Source of the DNA: Closterium sp. Naga37s-1 | Taxonomy: Eukaryota > Streptophyta > Zygnematophyceae > Desmidiales > Closteriaceae | Length of the DNA: 64,000 nt | NCBI GenBank assembly: GCA_947471745.1 | Contig: CANJKZ010000010.1 | Coordinates: 1,459,501 to 1,523,500, forward strand | Reading direction: 5' to 3' | Shown: one piece after another, positions 33,813 to 45,849 of the stretch | Numbering within the stretch: the first letter of the stretch is position 1 | Layout: every line of letters begins with the position of its first letter | Program-made: the position numbers and the translations under genes | The notes under the pieces: model-generated | Told to the model about the DNA's origin: nothing | The model's input: only the letters and a program-made list of their open reading frames with translations | Databases searched by the model: none

Positions 33813-35757
33813 CTAACCCACCTTCTAAATAAGGTGCCCTTATACGTAGCCGAGTCTTGCAGTAGCGTGAAAAATGCAGATCTCGGTTGAAACTGATCTG
33901 ACGGTGCGGAAGCGTGTTGACTTTCGAGTTGACGCGTGGCTGAGCGCGTTGACCAGACGAATTTCAAATAGTTGGAATGTCAGCCATCGAAGTTCCCAGA
34001 TGTCGATCTGGCGGTTGAAATCGAAAGACGAGTTGATTTGCGAAGGAATGTGAGTCGTTGGCGAAGCGAGGGCGAATCGAACGGTTGTGACGCTGGCGAC
34101 GATCTTAAGGTTCTGACACGATGTCAGATGTCGGTGGCGGTGGTTTCGGTGAGTCAATCGCGAGCGTCCGTGCTACTCGAGTCTGACAGAAATGTCAGGA
34201 ACTGCCGAGGCTGTCAGAAAACTGTTGAGCGAAACAGTGCGATGGCACTTTCTCCCCCCCCCTCCAAGAAACCGGGCAGACCCCCAATGTAGTCCAGTTG
34301 CTCGGGTAGAAAACGCCAACCATCCTGACGCCGAGGGTGGTCAAGAACGCCAAATATCATGAATCCCGTCGAAATATTAGCAGCTGCACTGTCGAAATGT
34401 GGTCGGTGGCGAAAATCATTGTCGTGACCTGTGAGAACTCTTCAGGGAAACCCGTGAAGTCCCTTTTAGGGGGTAAAATCGTTGAGCACCGGGACTCGAA
34501 ACCCTTGGAAGTAAAATTTCCTGCAGAAAACAATCTTCTTGTCTTGTAGTCGCGACTGCTGCTGCAGCATCTCCAGTGACTGCCACCTCGAAATCCCTCG
34601 CGTGGTAGTATCGAATCAAATTACTGTTGCCGAATCTCCAGTTGTCAGCTGCTGCAATCCCGAACTTGCTGCCGTTTGGCTTGTTGCTGTGGCAACAATC
34701 TTCGCTGTAACTGTTCCAGCTGTCGGTGCCCCCGGCAGTCTTGTCCAGACTCGCCGAGACCTTTGTCGCGTTGCTCCGAAAACTCCCGGGCAGGCTTCGA
34801 AAACAGATGCTGCTCTTCCCCCTGACCTCACAAATTTTTTTCAAAGTTGAAAACTCGAACTGTCGATGACGTCAGCTACCTCGGCTGTTGTCGTGACTCG
34901 CCGAAGACTTCGGGGCAGAGGCGAAAAAGCTGTCCTTCCTCCCCCCACCTGTTGTGATACATTTCACCAGTGTTGCGGCTGGTACCCCTGAAACTCTGCA
35001 GATTTTGCCACCATGAAGTTCACCACGGCAGTTTTCGCGCGCTTAACCCAGCGCCGCTGCAACTCCACCGTTGTCGCGAAATTGTCGGCCGTGACCGCCA
35101 AACTCTTGTAAAGACCCAGCTCCCAGTACTGCTGCTAAAACCCGTAAGTGTCGGTGTTGAAATTTCTCGTACGTCTTGGTCACCTGCAGGTTATCCCCTT
35201 GAAGAACCGGTGTATCTAGCGTGCCCACCCGTCACCATTTTTATTTCCTGCGATTAACCACACTAGCCAGCCACCAACAGGAGGTGCTTTTTGTGCGGAA
35301 CCCAGAACTATGGGTCTACCGGGACCGAATTTCACGGAACCTAGCCCGCATCAACGCCGCAGATCTCGCTACAGAATTTCCCCAGATGGCTTCGAAGTAC
35401 ACCGTAAACCGCTGAAACAGCTGGCGAGCAGACGTTCACCCGTCTCCCACCGTTGGAATGAAACCCCGAAAATCATGGTTGTTGAAGCAGTCCCGAAGTA
35501 TTTTCCACCGCGTAACCCCGACGTTTCCGCCGTTAACCCTGGTACTCCGACGTTCACCCATCTTCGTACCCGTCGAAATTACTTAGCGAATCCCAGGTAT
35601 CCTTGGCGATACACCGCTCGCCGCGCCTCCATGTAACAATATCAAACCCTTTTGGGGGTCTACCGAATAGACTCTGAAATTCGCGGTGGATTGGTGTACG
35701 GGCTCAACCTTTCACTCTAGAGATCTGCTGGAGCACCCACGACTTTCCCTCCATTTA

Positions 35758-36297
35758 GGACGTGTTACGGTTCGCCTCTGATTGCCCCGATCAGAGTCGA
35801 TCAATAATTTCCTGGATGCTAGGGTGGCGATTTTGGGCAATCGGGGGCAATCACTTGATCGCGATCAATTGATCGCCCCAACTCGATCAACCGCCTAAAA
35901 AGCCCAATCAAACACAATCCCACACAATCACTGACGATCAGTTGATTGCATTAGGTTGGGGTACTAAACGACGCCCGCGAAAAGTTACAGCGTGTTTCTG
36001 GTTTCCGTGAAGCAACTCGCATAGCCACCCACCCAAGCAAGAACTTTCTGGATGCGCCTGTTTATGCGAAGTTACAGAGAAACGGTAAAATTCGCTAGAT
36101 CAATGCCGAGGCCTTCGCCCTCGCCAAATTGGCCCCGAAGGAGCCGGGAAAGGGTTGCAAGCTTGCCGTGCACCCTCGCTGTATTTTCGTGGAAATTCTT
36201 TTCTGATCGGGCGGCGCGAGCGAGGCAATCAGAGGCAACCCGATCAGAACAGCCCCGACCCGATCACCCCCGATCAGAGGCGAACCGTAACACGTCC
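35758..36297. mobile_element. MITE-like insertion in internal copy 2
   Basis: Same 540-bp unit with the same 25-bp inverted repeat and TTA flanks, exactly 3,637 bp downstream of the first. It was therefore present before the internal region was duplicated. Confidence 0.75.
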
Positions 36298-37155
36298 TTA
36301 TTTTTTGTCTTCACCGCCTGACAATTTCGCTTGCCACCGTTCACCCAGCGTCCGCTTTTGTCGGATGAGGTATAACTCCGTGTTGCCCGCGATTTTTCTG
36401 ACATTCGGTGAAGGTGCGAACTTTTCGGCGGTTCGAAAATAACTTCCGTCCCACACTGTGCCGCACCTGCCGAAAACGCCAACGACGCACCCTCCTGCAG
36501 CCACACCGGCCACACCCGGGCGGAACGACGGTAGACCCCCGCTTTCTTCGGGCAGTCGTCACGCCGTCTCTCGTTGCATTTTCCGACGCAAATCACCATG
36601 CGCCTGGCCTGCCCGGCCAGCTGTCGTTTCTGCCGTGAAGCCACCCGAAATCTTCGCGCACAGTGACGACGATCACCACGTGCCGAAGACCTCCGAAAAT
36701 ATCGTGCGCAACGTGACGAAATCGCCCGACGCCACTTGCCGCACGCATTAACTCCGATTTCTTCGTGCGCAGTTGACGACCACGTGAAAACTTCAACTCG
36801 CACGACCAGCTGCTCCGAGAATCTCGCGCATGCAGTGACGACAACCGTCCTGACGCCAACTGCCGCATAAAAACAGCGCCGAGATTAACGGAAACGACGA
36901 AATTTACTCACGCAATTAAATGCGACAACAGCAAAAGCTGTCTGCCACCCGGGGGGAGGGAGGCCATGGTCCATCTCGACCGTCGAGGGCAAGGATCCGT
37001 CGGTGCCGCAGGAGCGCCTTGAAATTCATGGCCGCTAGGAGCAACTACCCGTTCTCCTGGCCGGCTCTTGCGCTGCTCTTGTCACCACGACATCCTTCCT
37101 TGTCCCCCCCCCCGAGGGGTGATACACTCTAAAAAACGGGGAACCTAGGAACTTA

Positions 37156-37168
37156 GGCTCTGATACCA
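37156..37168 (-). promoter_or_regulatory. tRNA-iMet primer-binding site, 5' LTR
   Basis: Plus strand GGCTCTGATACCA two bases before LTR 3, which in minus orientation is the 5' LTR of the whole element. Confidence 0.88.
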
Positions 37169-37170
37169 AG

Positions 37171-37449
37171 TGTTATGAGTTGTACTAAAAAGAGTGCGCG
37201 GAAGACTTTATGAAAGGGATGTCGAATACAGAATGTCGAAAATGATAAAGAGGCATGCATTTATAGGGTCGAAACCGTGGTAGGCGAGGACCTCGGGACG
37301 TGGATGGCTTGGAAGTGTCGCGATTGGTGCGGGGCGACTCGGGGGTGGTTCGGGCCGAAGTGTAGGCCGAACCTCGAAACTGACGCGAAGTGCTCGGGGT
37401 TGTCCTCGCTAGGAGCGGCCTCTACAGTAATGAATTCGTATTCATTACA
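37171..37449 (-). repeat. LTR 3 (5' LTR) of the tandem element
   Basis: 279 bp, ends TTCATTACA followed by the ATAGC target duplication. Confidence 0.9.
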
Positions 37450-37454
37450 ATAGC

Positions 37455-39127
37455 TCTGTGAAAAAGGAAACGAGCAAAATCACGCAGTCACTTGCTCACT
37501 CTCTATTGCAAGTAGTTTTGCCATAACTACAGCTTACCCATGGGGGCCACTGATCTCAGTAACAGAATGTGTCGACTTGACTCGTCATCCAAGCGTATAT
37601 TGGTTTTTTTTAGATGTCGCTGCGCCCAAATCTGTGCTATGTGTGTCATCTGTTCGCTCGCTATCATGCCTTGGCGGCGCATCGAATTTCGCCCCATCGA
37701 ACGGCATCGCGGAAATGTCAGACGCAAAATTTTGGCCCCCGTAGGTTTTTCTACGAAAAAGCACACAGAAAGTCCCCGAAAGCACACAACACATCCCAGA
37801 GAAAATGTGACGGGAATGTCACAATTTCGTAGGACAGATCTGGGCCAAAAAAGTCACACTTCAGCAACATCCTAGTGACACGAAGGTGTTAGACGCAAAA
37901 ACGCTCAGGTCGTCCGGTTGGATCCGTGGTTGAGAGCGTTTGAATGCGATTCGTCATTGTCTTGTGGACCGACTTCCTCAACTTCGCGTGGTGAAGGGGG
38001 ATCACGAAACAGACGAAAATATGAGACCCCCAGCGATAAAAATCAAAACGGGGAAACGGAGTTCGTTAATGTCGCAACCACAGAAAGAACACACAAATCC
38101 GCCAAGCATAAGGGACGAAGGCACACCAAAGAAATAATCACGCGACGCGACGATTTTCAATTTTTACTCAATCCTGTGGGCGGAAGACTTTGGCGAAAGA
38201 TGTGTTGGCAAAATAGGCGAAGAAGTAACTGAGTAATTGATGAATAAGAATTGGTTGATATTGGTGGATACAAGCAAGGATGATATAGCATGCAAGGTCG
38301 AATGTCGGAAAGTACTTCGTGGGACTAGAAAGTAGAAGCAAGAAAGGTAGAGTGCCACGTGGCACTAGGAAATCTGAAAAGATAAGGATAAGGATGGGGT
38401 TGGGAGTACTGTTCAAAGGGAACAGTAAACACCCCTCTAACATATCAATCCCATGGACTGCTACATGCGCTTTCGCAGTATGTTTACACTTACTCTGGAA
38501 TGAGTGTTGAGACTGTTTGGTTGAAAGTTACACTATCAAACATTCATGGTTTACCCTACCTTCCTTGTTTCTGTTTTTGTTTTTGGATTATTAGGTTATA
38601 CAGTGCAGTCGAGGTTGTCACCTAGTCACGCGCGTGAGTCAATGCTCGCCGTTGCGATTGGTCCACGTATTGAAATCGTATCGCGATTGGGTCCGATCTG
38701 TCAGGCGCAATGATTGTTGGATACAGCTGTACATTCTGCAATGATGCAAGACCAGCTGGACATATCTTGTCCAAGCGGATGTGGGGCCACACGTGTCCCT
38801 AATTCGGCGCAAATGAGGTTGCATTTCTAGCCAATTAGCGACTACCATTTGGCGCTCTGGCCTGGATTCGTTGCATGCACTGAGTATGGGTAGAGGTCGT
38901 CCCTCTCCTTTGAAGTGTCGCCCGTGAATGTCCCGTCGATCCCACCTCCCACGAGGCTCCCTTGCTTCTAAACAGGGTCAATCGTCCAAGAGGTACTCTA
39001 CGTTTTGCACAGCCACGCATCTGCTCTGTGTGCCTCTTAGTAGACTTTCACTCTATCCCGTACGCATGCACCTGCTGCTCGAGCTTAGAGTCAAGCTGCC
39101 GATTTTGGGCTGTGGACTTTGTTTAAC
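37455..39127. other. Intergenic region upstream of gene A
   Basis: No gene recognised. Around 38173-38200 the phrase GGCGGAAGACTTTGGCGAAAG resembles the GCGCGGAAGACTTTATAAAAG near the start of the 279-bp LTR, so an older, related LTR may lie here. The last few hundred bases should contain the promoter of the protease/AP2-like gene; no motif could be assigned. Confidence 0.35.
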
Positions 39128-42100
39128 ATGTCGCACGCGGGTAAAAGGTTAGGGAGAACCCGCGCGCAGCCGGTTCCCGCTACGTCCGCTCCGCGTTCTA
39201 AACGTGGAGCCAAGGGTAAGCAAGAGGGGTCGGAAGTTGTAGCAACTCTCAGCGATGATATCGAGGTTCCCGTTACCATTAAAGGCGACAATGAGCTCCC
39301 GGAGCCCGACGACATCATATCTCGCTTCGCAAAAGGTGTGCGCGTTCCTGCATCTTTAAGCGCGGAGCTCCCCGCATCACTTAGAAAGAACAACTTCTTC
39401 CCTTCACAAACAATCACGAATCACCTAGGGCAGAGCGCCAAGTTAGGGATGCTGGATGCCCTCCACATACAGGACGGCTACGAGATCCCAAGCTCGACAA
39501 TCGACTTCCATAACGTGTAAGCGTGTCGGCTGCATTCAACGTGGTTTTTTTTATTCGGAGCAATGCGTTCTTATTCATCCACGTTTTGGTCATGCAGGGT
39601 GCTTAGCCTAGAACACCCTAAGCTCCACAACGGGAAAACGTGGGTTGCGCTGGATAGCCCGGCTTTCCAGTCACTCTCACTCGGCCCGTCTGTTGCATGC
39701 GGCATCCCCTGCGAGAAAATCCTCGACTGCGACTACATCTGCATCGTCATCTTTAACGAGTGAGACGTCTTCTAATGCGCCGTCTATACAGGGCCCGTAT
39801 TTTAGGGTTTAGGGTTGCTCGGACGTTGCCTTGCTAACACGTGTGGTTTCTACATCTTTTTCATACCCCGCAGGAAGCCACTACCAAAGCATTACAGCCT
39901 TGTGGTTGTAAAGGACGCGGGCCAGTTGTTGAAAACCGACGAGGAGTTTAGAGACAAAGAAGATGTGGTGCCAACAGCTTTCCTATTCGACTCGACAACG
40001 TACCACATGTCGATGAAAGAGAGCATTTTTGCGAACGTCAACTTGTGAGTGCTTTATGAGCAGATTTCAGGGTGATATGCCGTTAGTGCGTGTGACCGGT
40101 TTTTTAATGGTTCGGGTGCTTGTTGTACTTTCGTCACCCCTTGAGCAGGCTTCTCGGTAGAGCCTTGAAGAAAGCACTGCCCGAACTGTCCGGTGCAGAT
40201 GTCTACCGCCGCCTCACACGCGTCAACAGCGTGCCTGTGCACGTAAGTATTACACCTTTCAAACGTCACCTTCACACCCTCACTGGGTGCCGAGGGTTCT
40301 TGATAAGTGTTCACTAACTGCTTGGACATCGGTTATGAATGTGTTTTCTCTGTGTCTTTTACCCACAGTACTCTCAGGTCCCTCAACAGGTGAACAAAGT
40401 TGACTGTAGTGTTTACGTTTGCATGTTCATCAAGGAGCTGGTGCGGCGCTGTTTCGAGGACATGGAAATGGGCGTCCACCCGTCTTACGGCGGGGATCGG
40501 TACCGGCAGGACATGCGGAGTCTGGCTTGCCAGGCTGGTCAACGACAACTGCTGGAGAGTCTGCGGCTTAACGGTGTGGTTCTACTGCAGCAACCTCAGT
40601 CAGACGACGACCGCGAGGAGGACGTGATAGAGTTGGACATGGACATCGAGACAAAGGTGAAGGACCTGCTAGCTTCCGACAACATGCACGGGGCGCAGAT
40701 TGAAAACGCCTTCAAGGATATCGAGGAACTGAAGGACCAAGTATTCAAGTGGGGTAAGAGTCACGATGCGCTGTTGGACACCGTGTCACAACTCAAACAG
40801 GGGTTCGCCATGCTTGCGGCTAGAATCGGGTGTGATACGCAGCATCTGGACCGAAGCGACGAGGCACAAGGGTTTGTTTTACCTGCTGGGGGGATCCCGG
40901 GTGCGGGTGTTGCAACCGCAGGCGGGATCACAGCTGTCAGTCTTGCAAAATTAGGCAGGATGCCCGGTGCGGGTGGATCAACAGCAGGGTTGCTCCCGGG
41001 TGAGGAAGTTGCAACATCTGGCGGGATCCCGGGTGCGGGAGTTGCAACGTCAGGCATGATTCCGGTTGCGGGCGTGTCAACAGCAGGGTTTCTCCCGGGT
41101 GCGGGAGTTGTCAAAACAGGCGGGATCCCGGGTGCGGGAGTTGCAACGTCAGGCATGATTCCGGGTGCGGGCGTGTCAACAGCGGGGTTTCGCACGGGTG
41201 CGGGCGTGTCAGCAGCAGGGTTGCTCCCGGGCGCGGGCGCTGCTACATGCAGCGGGATCCCGGGTGCGGAAGTTGCAAGATCCGGCGGGATTCCGGGTGC
41301 GGGCGTTGCAACAGCAGGCGGGATTCCGGGTGCGGGAGTTGCAACATCAGGCGGGATTCCGGGTGCGGGAGTTGCAACATCAGGCGGGATTCCGGGTGCG
41401 GGAGTTGCAACATCAGGCAGGATTGCGGGTGCGTGCGCGTCAACAGCAGGGTTGCTCCCGGGTGCGGGCGTTGTTACATGCAGCGGAATCCCGGGTGCGG
41501 ATGTTTCAAGATCCGCCGGGATTTCGGGTGCGGGCGTGTCACCCCCCGGGTTGTTCCCGGGTGCGGGAGTAGCAACTGCGAGCGGGATCCAGGGTGCGGG
41601 AGATGCATCAGCAGGCGGGATATCGGGTGCGGGAGTTGCAACCGCGGGGTTGCAACCGTGTGCGGGAGTTGCAACTGCATGCGACAACCCGGGTGCGCTA
41701 GTGGCTAACGAAGGCGGGATCGCTGGTGCTGAAGTTGCAACAGCAGGCGGGAGCAATGGTGCGGCAAATGCAACAGCCGGGTTCCTCCAGGGTGCGGGAG
41801 TATTAGCAGCAAGGGGGATGCTGGTTGCGGGAGTGGCACCAGCATTGGGCAAGACTGCTGCCGGTGTAGCTACACCAGGGGGTTTTCTGGGTGCACCCAA
41901 TCCCACAGATCCGCGAGACACCCTGCAAGGTCACCGGCCCTCGGCGATGACGGGCCCGAACTATGATGAAGCTGTCTCAAGAGCAGCTGCATGGCAGTTA
42001 CGTCACACCTCAACCGTGCCCACTGCCACTCAGGAGCCGGTCCCCAATCACGCAATTGTCGCTGCACCTGGGGGTGTACCAAACGTCGCACCTTCCCCGA

Positions 42101-42696
42101 CCTGCAGCTTCACCGGGTTAGGTGCACAGAGTCACCGAGGGCCAGCTGCGTCGGAGAGCATGTCACGTCTGCAGAGCAAGGGGGTCAAACCAGATATCAT
42201 AAAGACCCAATACACTGGCGTCACGAGGTTGAGTACGAGCAACACCTGGACAGCAAAAATACTACTCCAGCGGAAAACAAACTCCCAGACAACCATCAGC
42301 AGCAAGTTTAGATCGGATGTGGAGGCGGCGCGTGCATACGCGGTAGGGTGGCACCTGGTGTGGGGACATGATCCGTCGTACAAAGGCAAGATGATCGAGT
42401 TGTCCGCAGGTGACATAGCAAAGCTCAAGGGTTGCGACGCCCGCATGTGTAAGTTGATGATAGAGGAGAAATTTTGGCACCGATGGGAGAACTGGAGGCC
42501 AGCATGGGAGGAGTGCATGGTTAAGCTGGCGGCGAAGGAGCGTAAGAATGCGCTGAAGCAGGCTGAGCTTCAGCAGGTGTTGGCTTCAGCGGAGGATCGC
42601 CCAAGCAAAAAGGCTAGACCGGGGGATGGTCCGCAAAATGATGCAGCTGGCTCGTCTGCGGGGAATGGCCAAGAGGGTATGGGGACCAATGTGTAG
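39128..42696 (+). CDS. C48 (Ulp1/SENP-like) protease with C-terminal AP2-like domain, gene A
   Basis: Proposed exons 39128-39516, 39598-39759, 39874-40044, 40149-40242, 40369-42696; 1,047 residues. Residues 130-330 match the Ulp1 fold: GKTWVALD, catalytic His190 in KHYSLVVV, Asp223 in FLFDS, Gln278/279 and Cys285 in VPQQVNKVDCSVYVC. Family members cut SUMO or related modifiers from proteins. Then a coiled coil (about 340-440), an 11-residue repeat linker rich in GIPGAGVATSG, and about residues 885-960 an AP2-like module (GVTRLSTSNTWTAKILL, SDVEAARAYAVGWHLVWG). The tail contains basic clusters. Exon structure is confirmed by the paralogue on the other strand, whose introns fall at the same codons and phases. 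Nuclear action is likely. The AP2 assignment is moderate; the protease assignment is stronger. Confidence 0.75.
40873..41885 (+). repeat. 33-bp coding minisatellite in gene A linker
   Basis: About 30 units of 33 bp encoding variants of GAGVATSGGIP. Unit variants (SRSGGIP, STAGLLP, TCSGIPG) occur in repeated higher-order blocks. It separates the protease/coiled coil from the AP2-like domain. Gene B lacks it, having a linker of only about 20 residues. The antisense strand is also open across it. Confidence 0.92.
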
Positions 42697-43780
42697 GGTT
42701 GATGGCCATAGAGTTCGGATTGGCCGCCTAATGTGTGTGTTCAGTTTAGTTTGCAATAACTGGATGCAGGTATGGAAACCTGGGGAGAACAAATTAAAAG
42801 GAAAGCAACGTGCATCAATATGCTGTGTCACAAGTCTATGTCAGCCCCGTGGCATTCAAAGATGGCCGCGTGACGATCCCGACAGAAGCCCGTCAATCTC
42901 CCGTTAGTGCCGTGTCAGGGTTTCGTGACAGGGCTTCAGCCAGTTCCTCTGACGGTTTCGTATGAACCCCGTCACTCTCCCGTTAAGGCCATGTCACTAG
43001 TCCGTGAGCCCCTCGGCATTCATGAAAGGCCTGGTTACGTTCCCGTCAGAACCCCGTCGAACGCCCGCTATTGCCGTGTCACTATTCCGTGACACCCACC
43101 GGCAGTTCCTCTGGAGGGTCCCGTATGAACCCCGTCACACCTCCGTTTATAAACCGGACACGAACCAAGTGAATTTCGGTTGGCCGCGCAACTGTCCTGT
43201 CCGAACCCCGTCACATTCCCGTTAAGACCATGTCACTGGTCCGTGAGCCCCACGGCATGCATGGAAGGCCTGGTTACGTTCCAGTCAGAACCCCGTCGAA
43301 CGCCCGCTACTGCTGTGTCACTGTTCCGTCTCAGTGAGGGCAGTTCCTCCGGACGGTCCCGTATGAACCCCGTCACACCTCCGTTTATCAACCGGACACG
43401 AACCACGTGAATTTCGCTTGGCCGCGCAACTGTCCCGTCCGAACCCCGTCACATTCCCGTTATGGCCGTGTCACATGTCCGTGATCGATGTGGTCTTCGA
43501 AGATCGTCACTAGACACAGCCGTCTGAACCCCGTCACACACGCGTTTATAGCTTTTGAGGACCCCTTTCCAACTATCGTTTCAGCCCTAGCAATACATTC
43601 ATCTCGTTATGTTGTGAGTTCTATATAAGTACACTTGTAGTAATTCTATAGGGTCACTAAAAGGCCAGCAAGCAAACAGTGGGGACACTACTGATGGAAA
43701 ACTACCCTTTCCACCCGACTATTAAACCATACTTGTACTCCCACATTTTTTAGCATGGTGCAATATCGTGATATGCATGT
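42697..43780. repeat. Spacer of imperfect CCCCGTCAC/CCCGTTA repeats between genes A and B
   Basis: From about 42880 to 43540 the same set of phrases recurs: GTATGAACCCCGTCAC at about 42960, 43123 and 43361, GAACCCCGTCACATTCCCGTT at about 43200 and 43440, and GTCCGTGAGCCCC. The main unit is about 238 bp. No gene. Both flanking genes end here (tail to tail), so polyadenylation signals should lie at its edges. Related phrases in opposite orientation occur at 50290-50600. Confidence 0.7.
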
Positions 43781-45849
43781 TTAGCAAGTCTTGCGTTTTT
43801 TGCGTCGCGCAACACCCGTCTTGCGCTTACGACCATCCGCCCGACTGAACACATCTTTTCGCTTTTTCGCCTGTATCTTCTCCTCGCAATCCTGCCAGGC
43901 ATCCCTCCAATTCTCCCAACTGGGCCAACACTTGTGACGAATCATCAGCTTACACTGCTCCTTCGAAAAACCCTGTAACTTTGCCTTGTCTTCTGTGCTC
44001 AACTCAATAACGTTGCCACGCGGTCCATCGTATGGACCGAAGAGCACATACGCACCAGCTGCCAGTGATCTCGCGGCCTCCATCTCAGTCGGAAACTTGC
44101 TGCTGATGATGCTCGATGCGTCGGCGGCCCCATCACATACAAGCTTAGCAACCCAACGGCTGCTTCCTGGCATACGGGAAACACCCACATATTTCCACTT
44201 GCTCCCATCTGACACGGGAGTGGGTGCACTGGGGACTTCAGCCAGGACTTCGGCCACGGAATCGCGGGGAGGGATACAACCATACCTCTCCGCAAACAGC
44301 TCCATGATGCCATGCATCTGTGACACATGGGCGGCCATACTCTCGCAAGTGTTCCCGTATTTCGTAACGAGACTTTTGACTGCTGAGAGTTCAGAATTGA
44401 CGCGATCGAGCCACGACCCTTGAGCCCTGACCTCCGCGCTCATGTACCTAGCGTGGTGTTGTCGGCTCCAGCGTTAATGTCGAGACCCGCATGATGCCGG
44501 AAAAGGCCCGGCAAATCCACCGTTCCGCAACGCAGCTTCTCCAACAGCTGACCTTCCCCGGCATCGCACATCAATCCCCTTAACCATCGGCGAAAGTGAG
44601 CAGCACAGGTTGGGAGCTCTTTGATGCCGTGATCCAGGCCGCAGAACGATCGTTCGACGAGCTCGTACAGGAACATGCACACGTAAATCCCTGAGTCTAC
44701 TCCGTGATCCTGTTGCTGGACCTCGTTGGCCTGCAAAGGGAAGCCATCATGCATCATTGTTGTTGAACATGTCATACAGGATGCCATCGGGACAGGAGAT
44801 GAAAAATCACGCAGACAGCGCTGACACACTTACGTTCAGTGCTCGGCTATGAATGCGTTGAAGGCGAGATGTCAATTCGTCCGCCTTGAGTTGGGGAAAA
44901 GCTTGTGCAAGTGCACGTCCAAGAAGCCTGCAGCAAAATCGGGCAACATCATAGTTGAACGGGGTTTCCGACACGTCACCACAGTAGACTTGCGCACTTT
45001 CATGTTGATATCTCTGAAGACTTCCATACAGGCGCGGGCGTGGACTCTGCCCGGGTCGAAAAGGACGACCAGGGGTATTTCATCCGTCGACCAAGCCCAC
45101 TCCTCATCCGTCTTCAGCAACGCCGCAGCACCCTGAACCACGGCAATGCTTTTGTGGTTGGGGAGCGGATTCCTGGGGTCCCTGGATAGAACTAAAACTT
45201 AGAACACGCGTACGGAACTCAATCGCAGGCAAAAAATAAGGAAGTCGCGTGGAGAGTCTAACTTACTCGGATGTGACCACAATGCATATGTAGTCGTACG
45301 AGAGTAATTTTCCACCGTCGACACCGCATGTGCTATTCCCGCAACTGGCTGACTTGTAAGCGGCGGTATCTAGAGCAACCCACGTTTTGCCGTTTCGGAG
45401 CTTTGGGTGGATGAGGCTCACGACACTGCGGGACAAAGTTGGGGGGGAGCTCAGTATTCAATGTGTGAAATCTCCAGCCTCACACCTTGATACCGGGGTT
45501 CTCACACGTTGTGAAAGTCGACCGTAGACGTTGGGATATCGGAGCCGGCTTGAATGCAAAGAGCGTCCATCATCCCCACTTTGCCACTCTGCCCAACGTG
45601 ATTCGTGACTTCTGGACTCGGGAAATAGTCGCTGGTAAGGGCAGAAGTGAGACTGTCGGTGGGAGACTTAGGAACTTGCACGCCTGAAGACATTCTAGAG
45701 ATTATGTCGTCGGGTACGGGCAGAGGATCATTCCCCACGATGGCCACCGGAACGTCAAAATCACAGCAAGGCGTGCCGGTGTGGTCTGGCGCATGCTGTT
45801 TACCTTTCGCGCGACGACTGCCAGCGCTTTTGCTGGGATTACGCGACAT
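43781..45849 (-). pseudogene. C48-like protease/AP2-like gene B, catalytic Cys replaced
   Basis: Paralogue of gene A in inverted, tail-to-tail orientation. Proposed exons on minus: 45506-45849, 45267-45425, 44990-45172, 44834-44927, then 44440-44730; AP2-like part 43781-44443 in another frame. Intron phases match gene A. His174 (NHKSIAVV) and Asp207 (VLFD) are kept, but the position of the catalytic Cys is Ser273 (QQQDHGVDSGIYVC). The protease frame stops at TGA 44440-44442, which overlaps the ATG at 44441-44443 of the next frame; that frame encodes a coiled coil, AP2-like KYVGVSRMPGSSRWVAKL and EAARSLAAGAYVLFG, and a very basic C-terminus (RRKKRKTC) suggesting nuclear import. It is either a decayed copy, or two proteins: an inactive protease-like and an AP2-like factor. 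Confidence 0.7.

Larger units (their letters stand above)
29897..37449 (-). mobile_element. Non-coding LTR element in tandem LTR-int-LTR-int-LTR form
   Basis: Three 279-bp LTRs (29897-30175, 33534-33812, 37171-37449) flank two 3,358-bp internal regions (30176-33533, 33813-37170) that differ at only a handful of sites. LTRs are TGTTATGAG...TTCATTACA. A primer-binding site complementary to initiator tRNA (GGCTCTGATACCA on plus) sits two bases left of the second and third LTRs, giving minus orientation. A 5-bp duplication ATAGC flanks the whole (29892-29896 and 37450-37454), so the array inserted, or was fixed, as one unit. No gag, protease, integrase or RT is detectable: a large retrotransposon derivative (LARD) dependent on other elements. 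Confidence 0.9.

Noticed and set aside
39804..39820. TTTAGGG-like telomere repeat
   Set aside because: Only about two units; no array.
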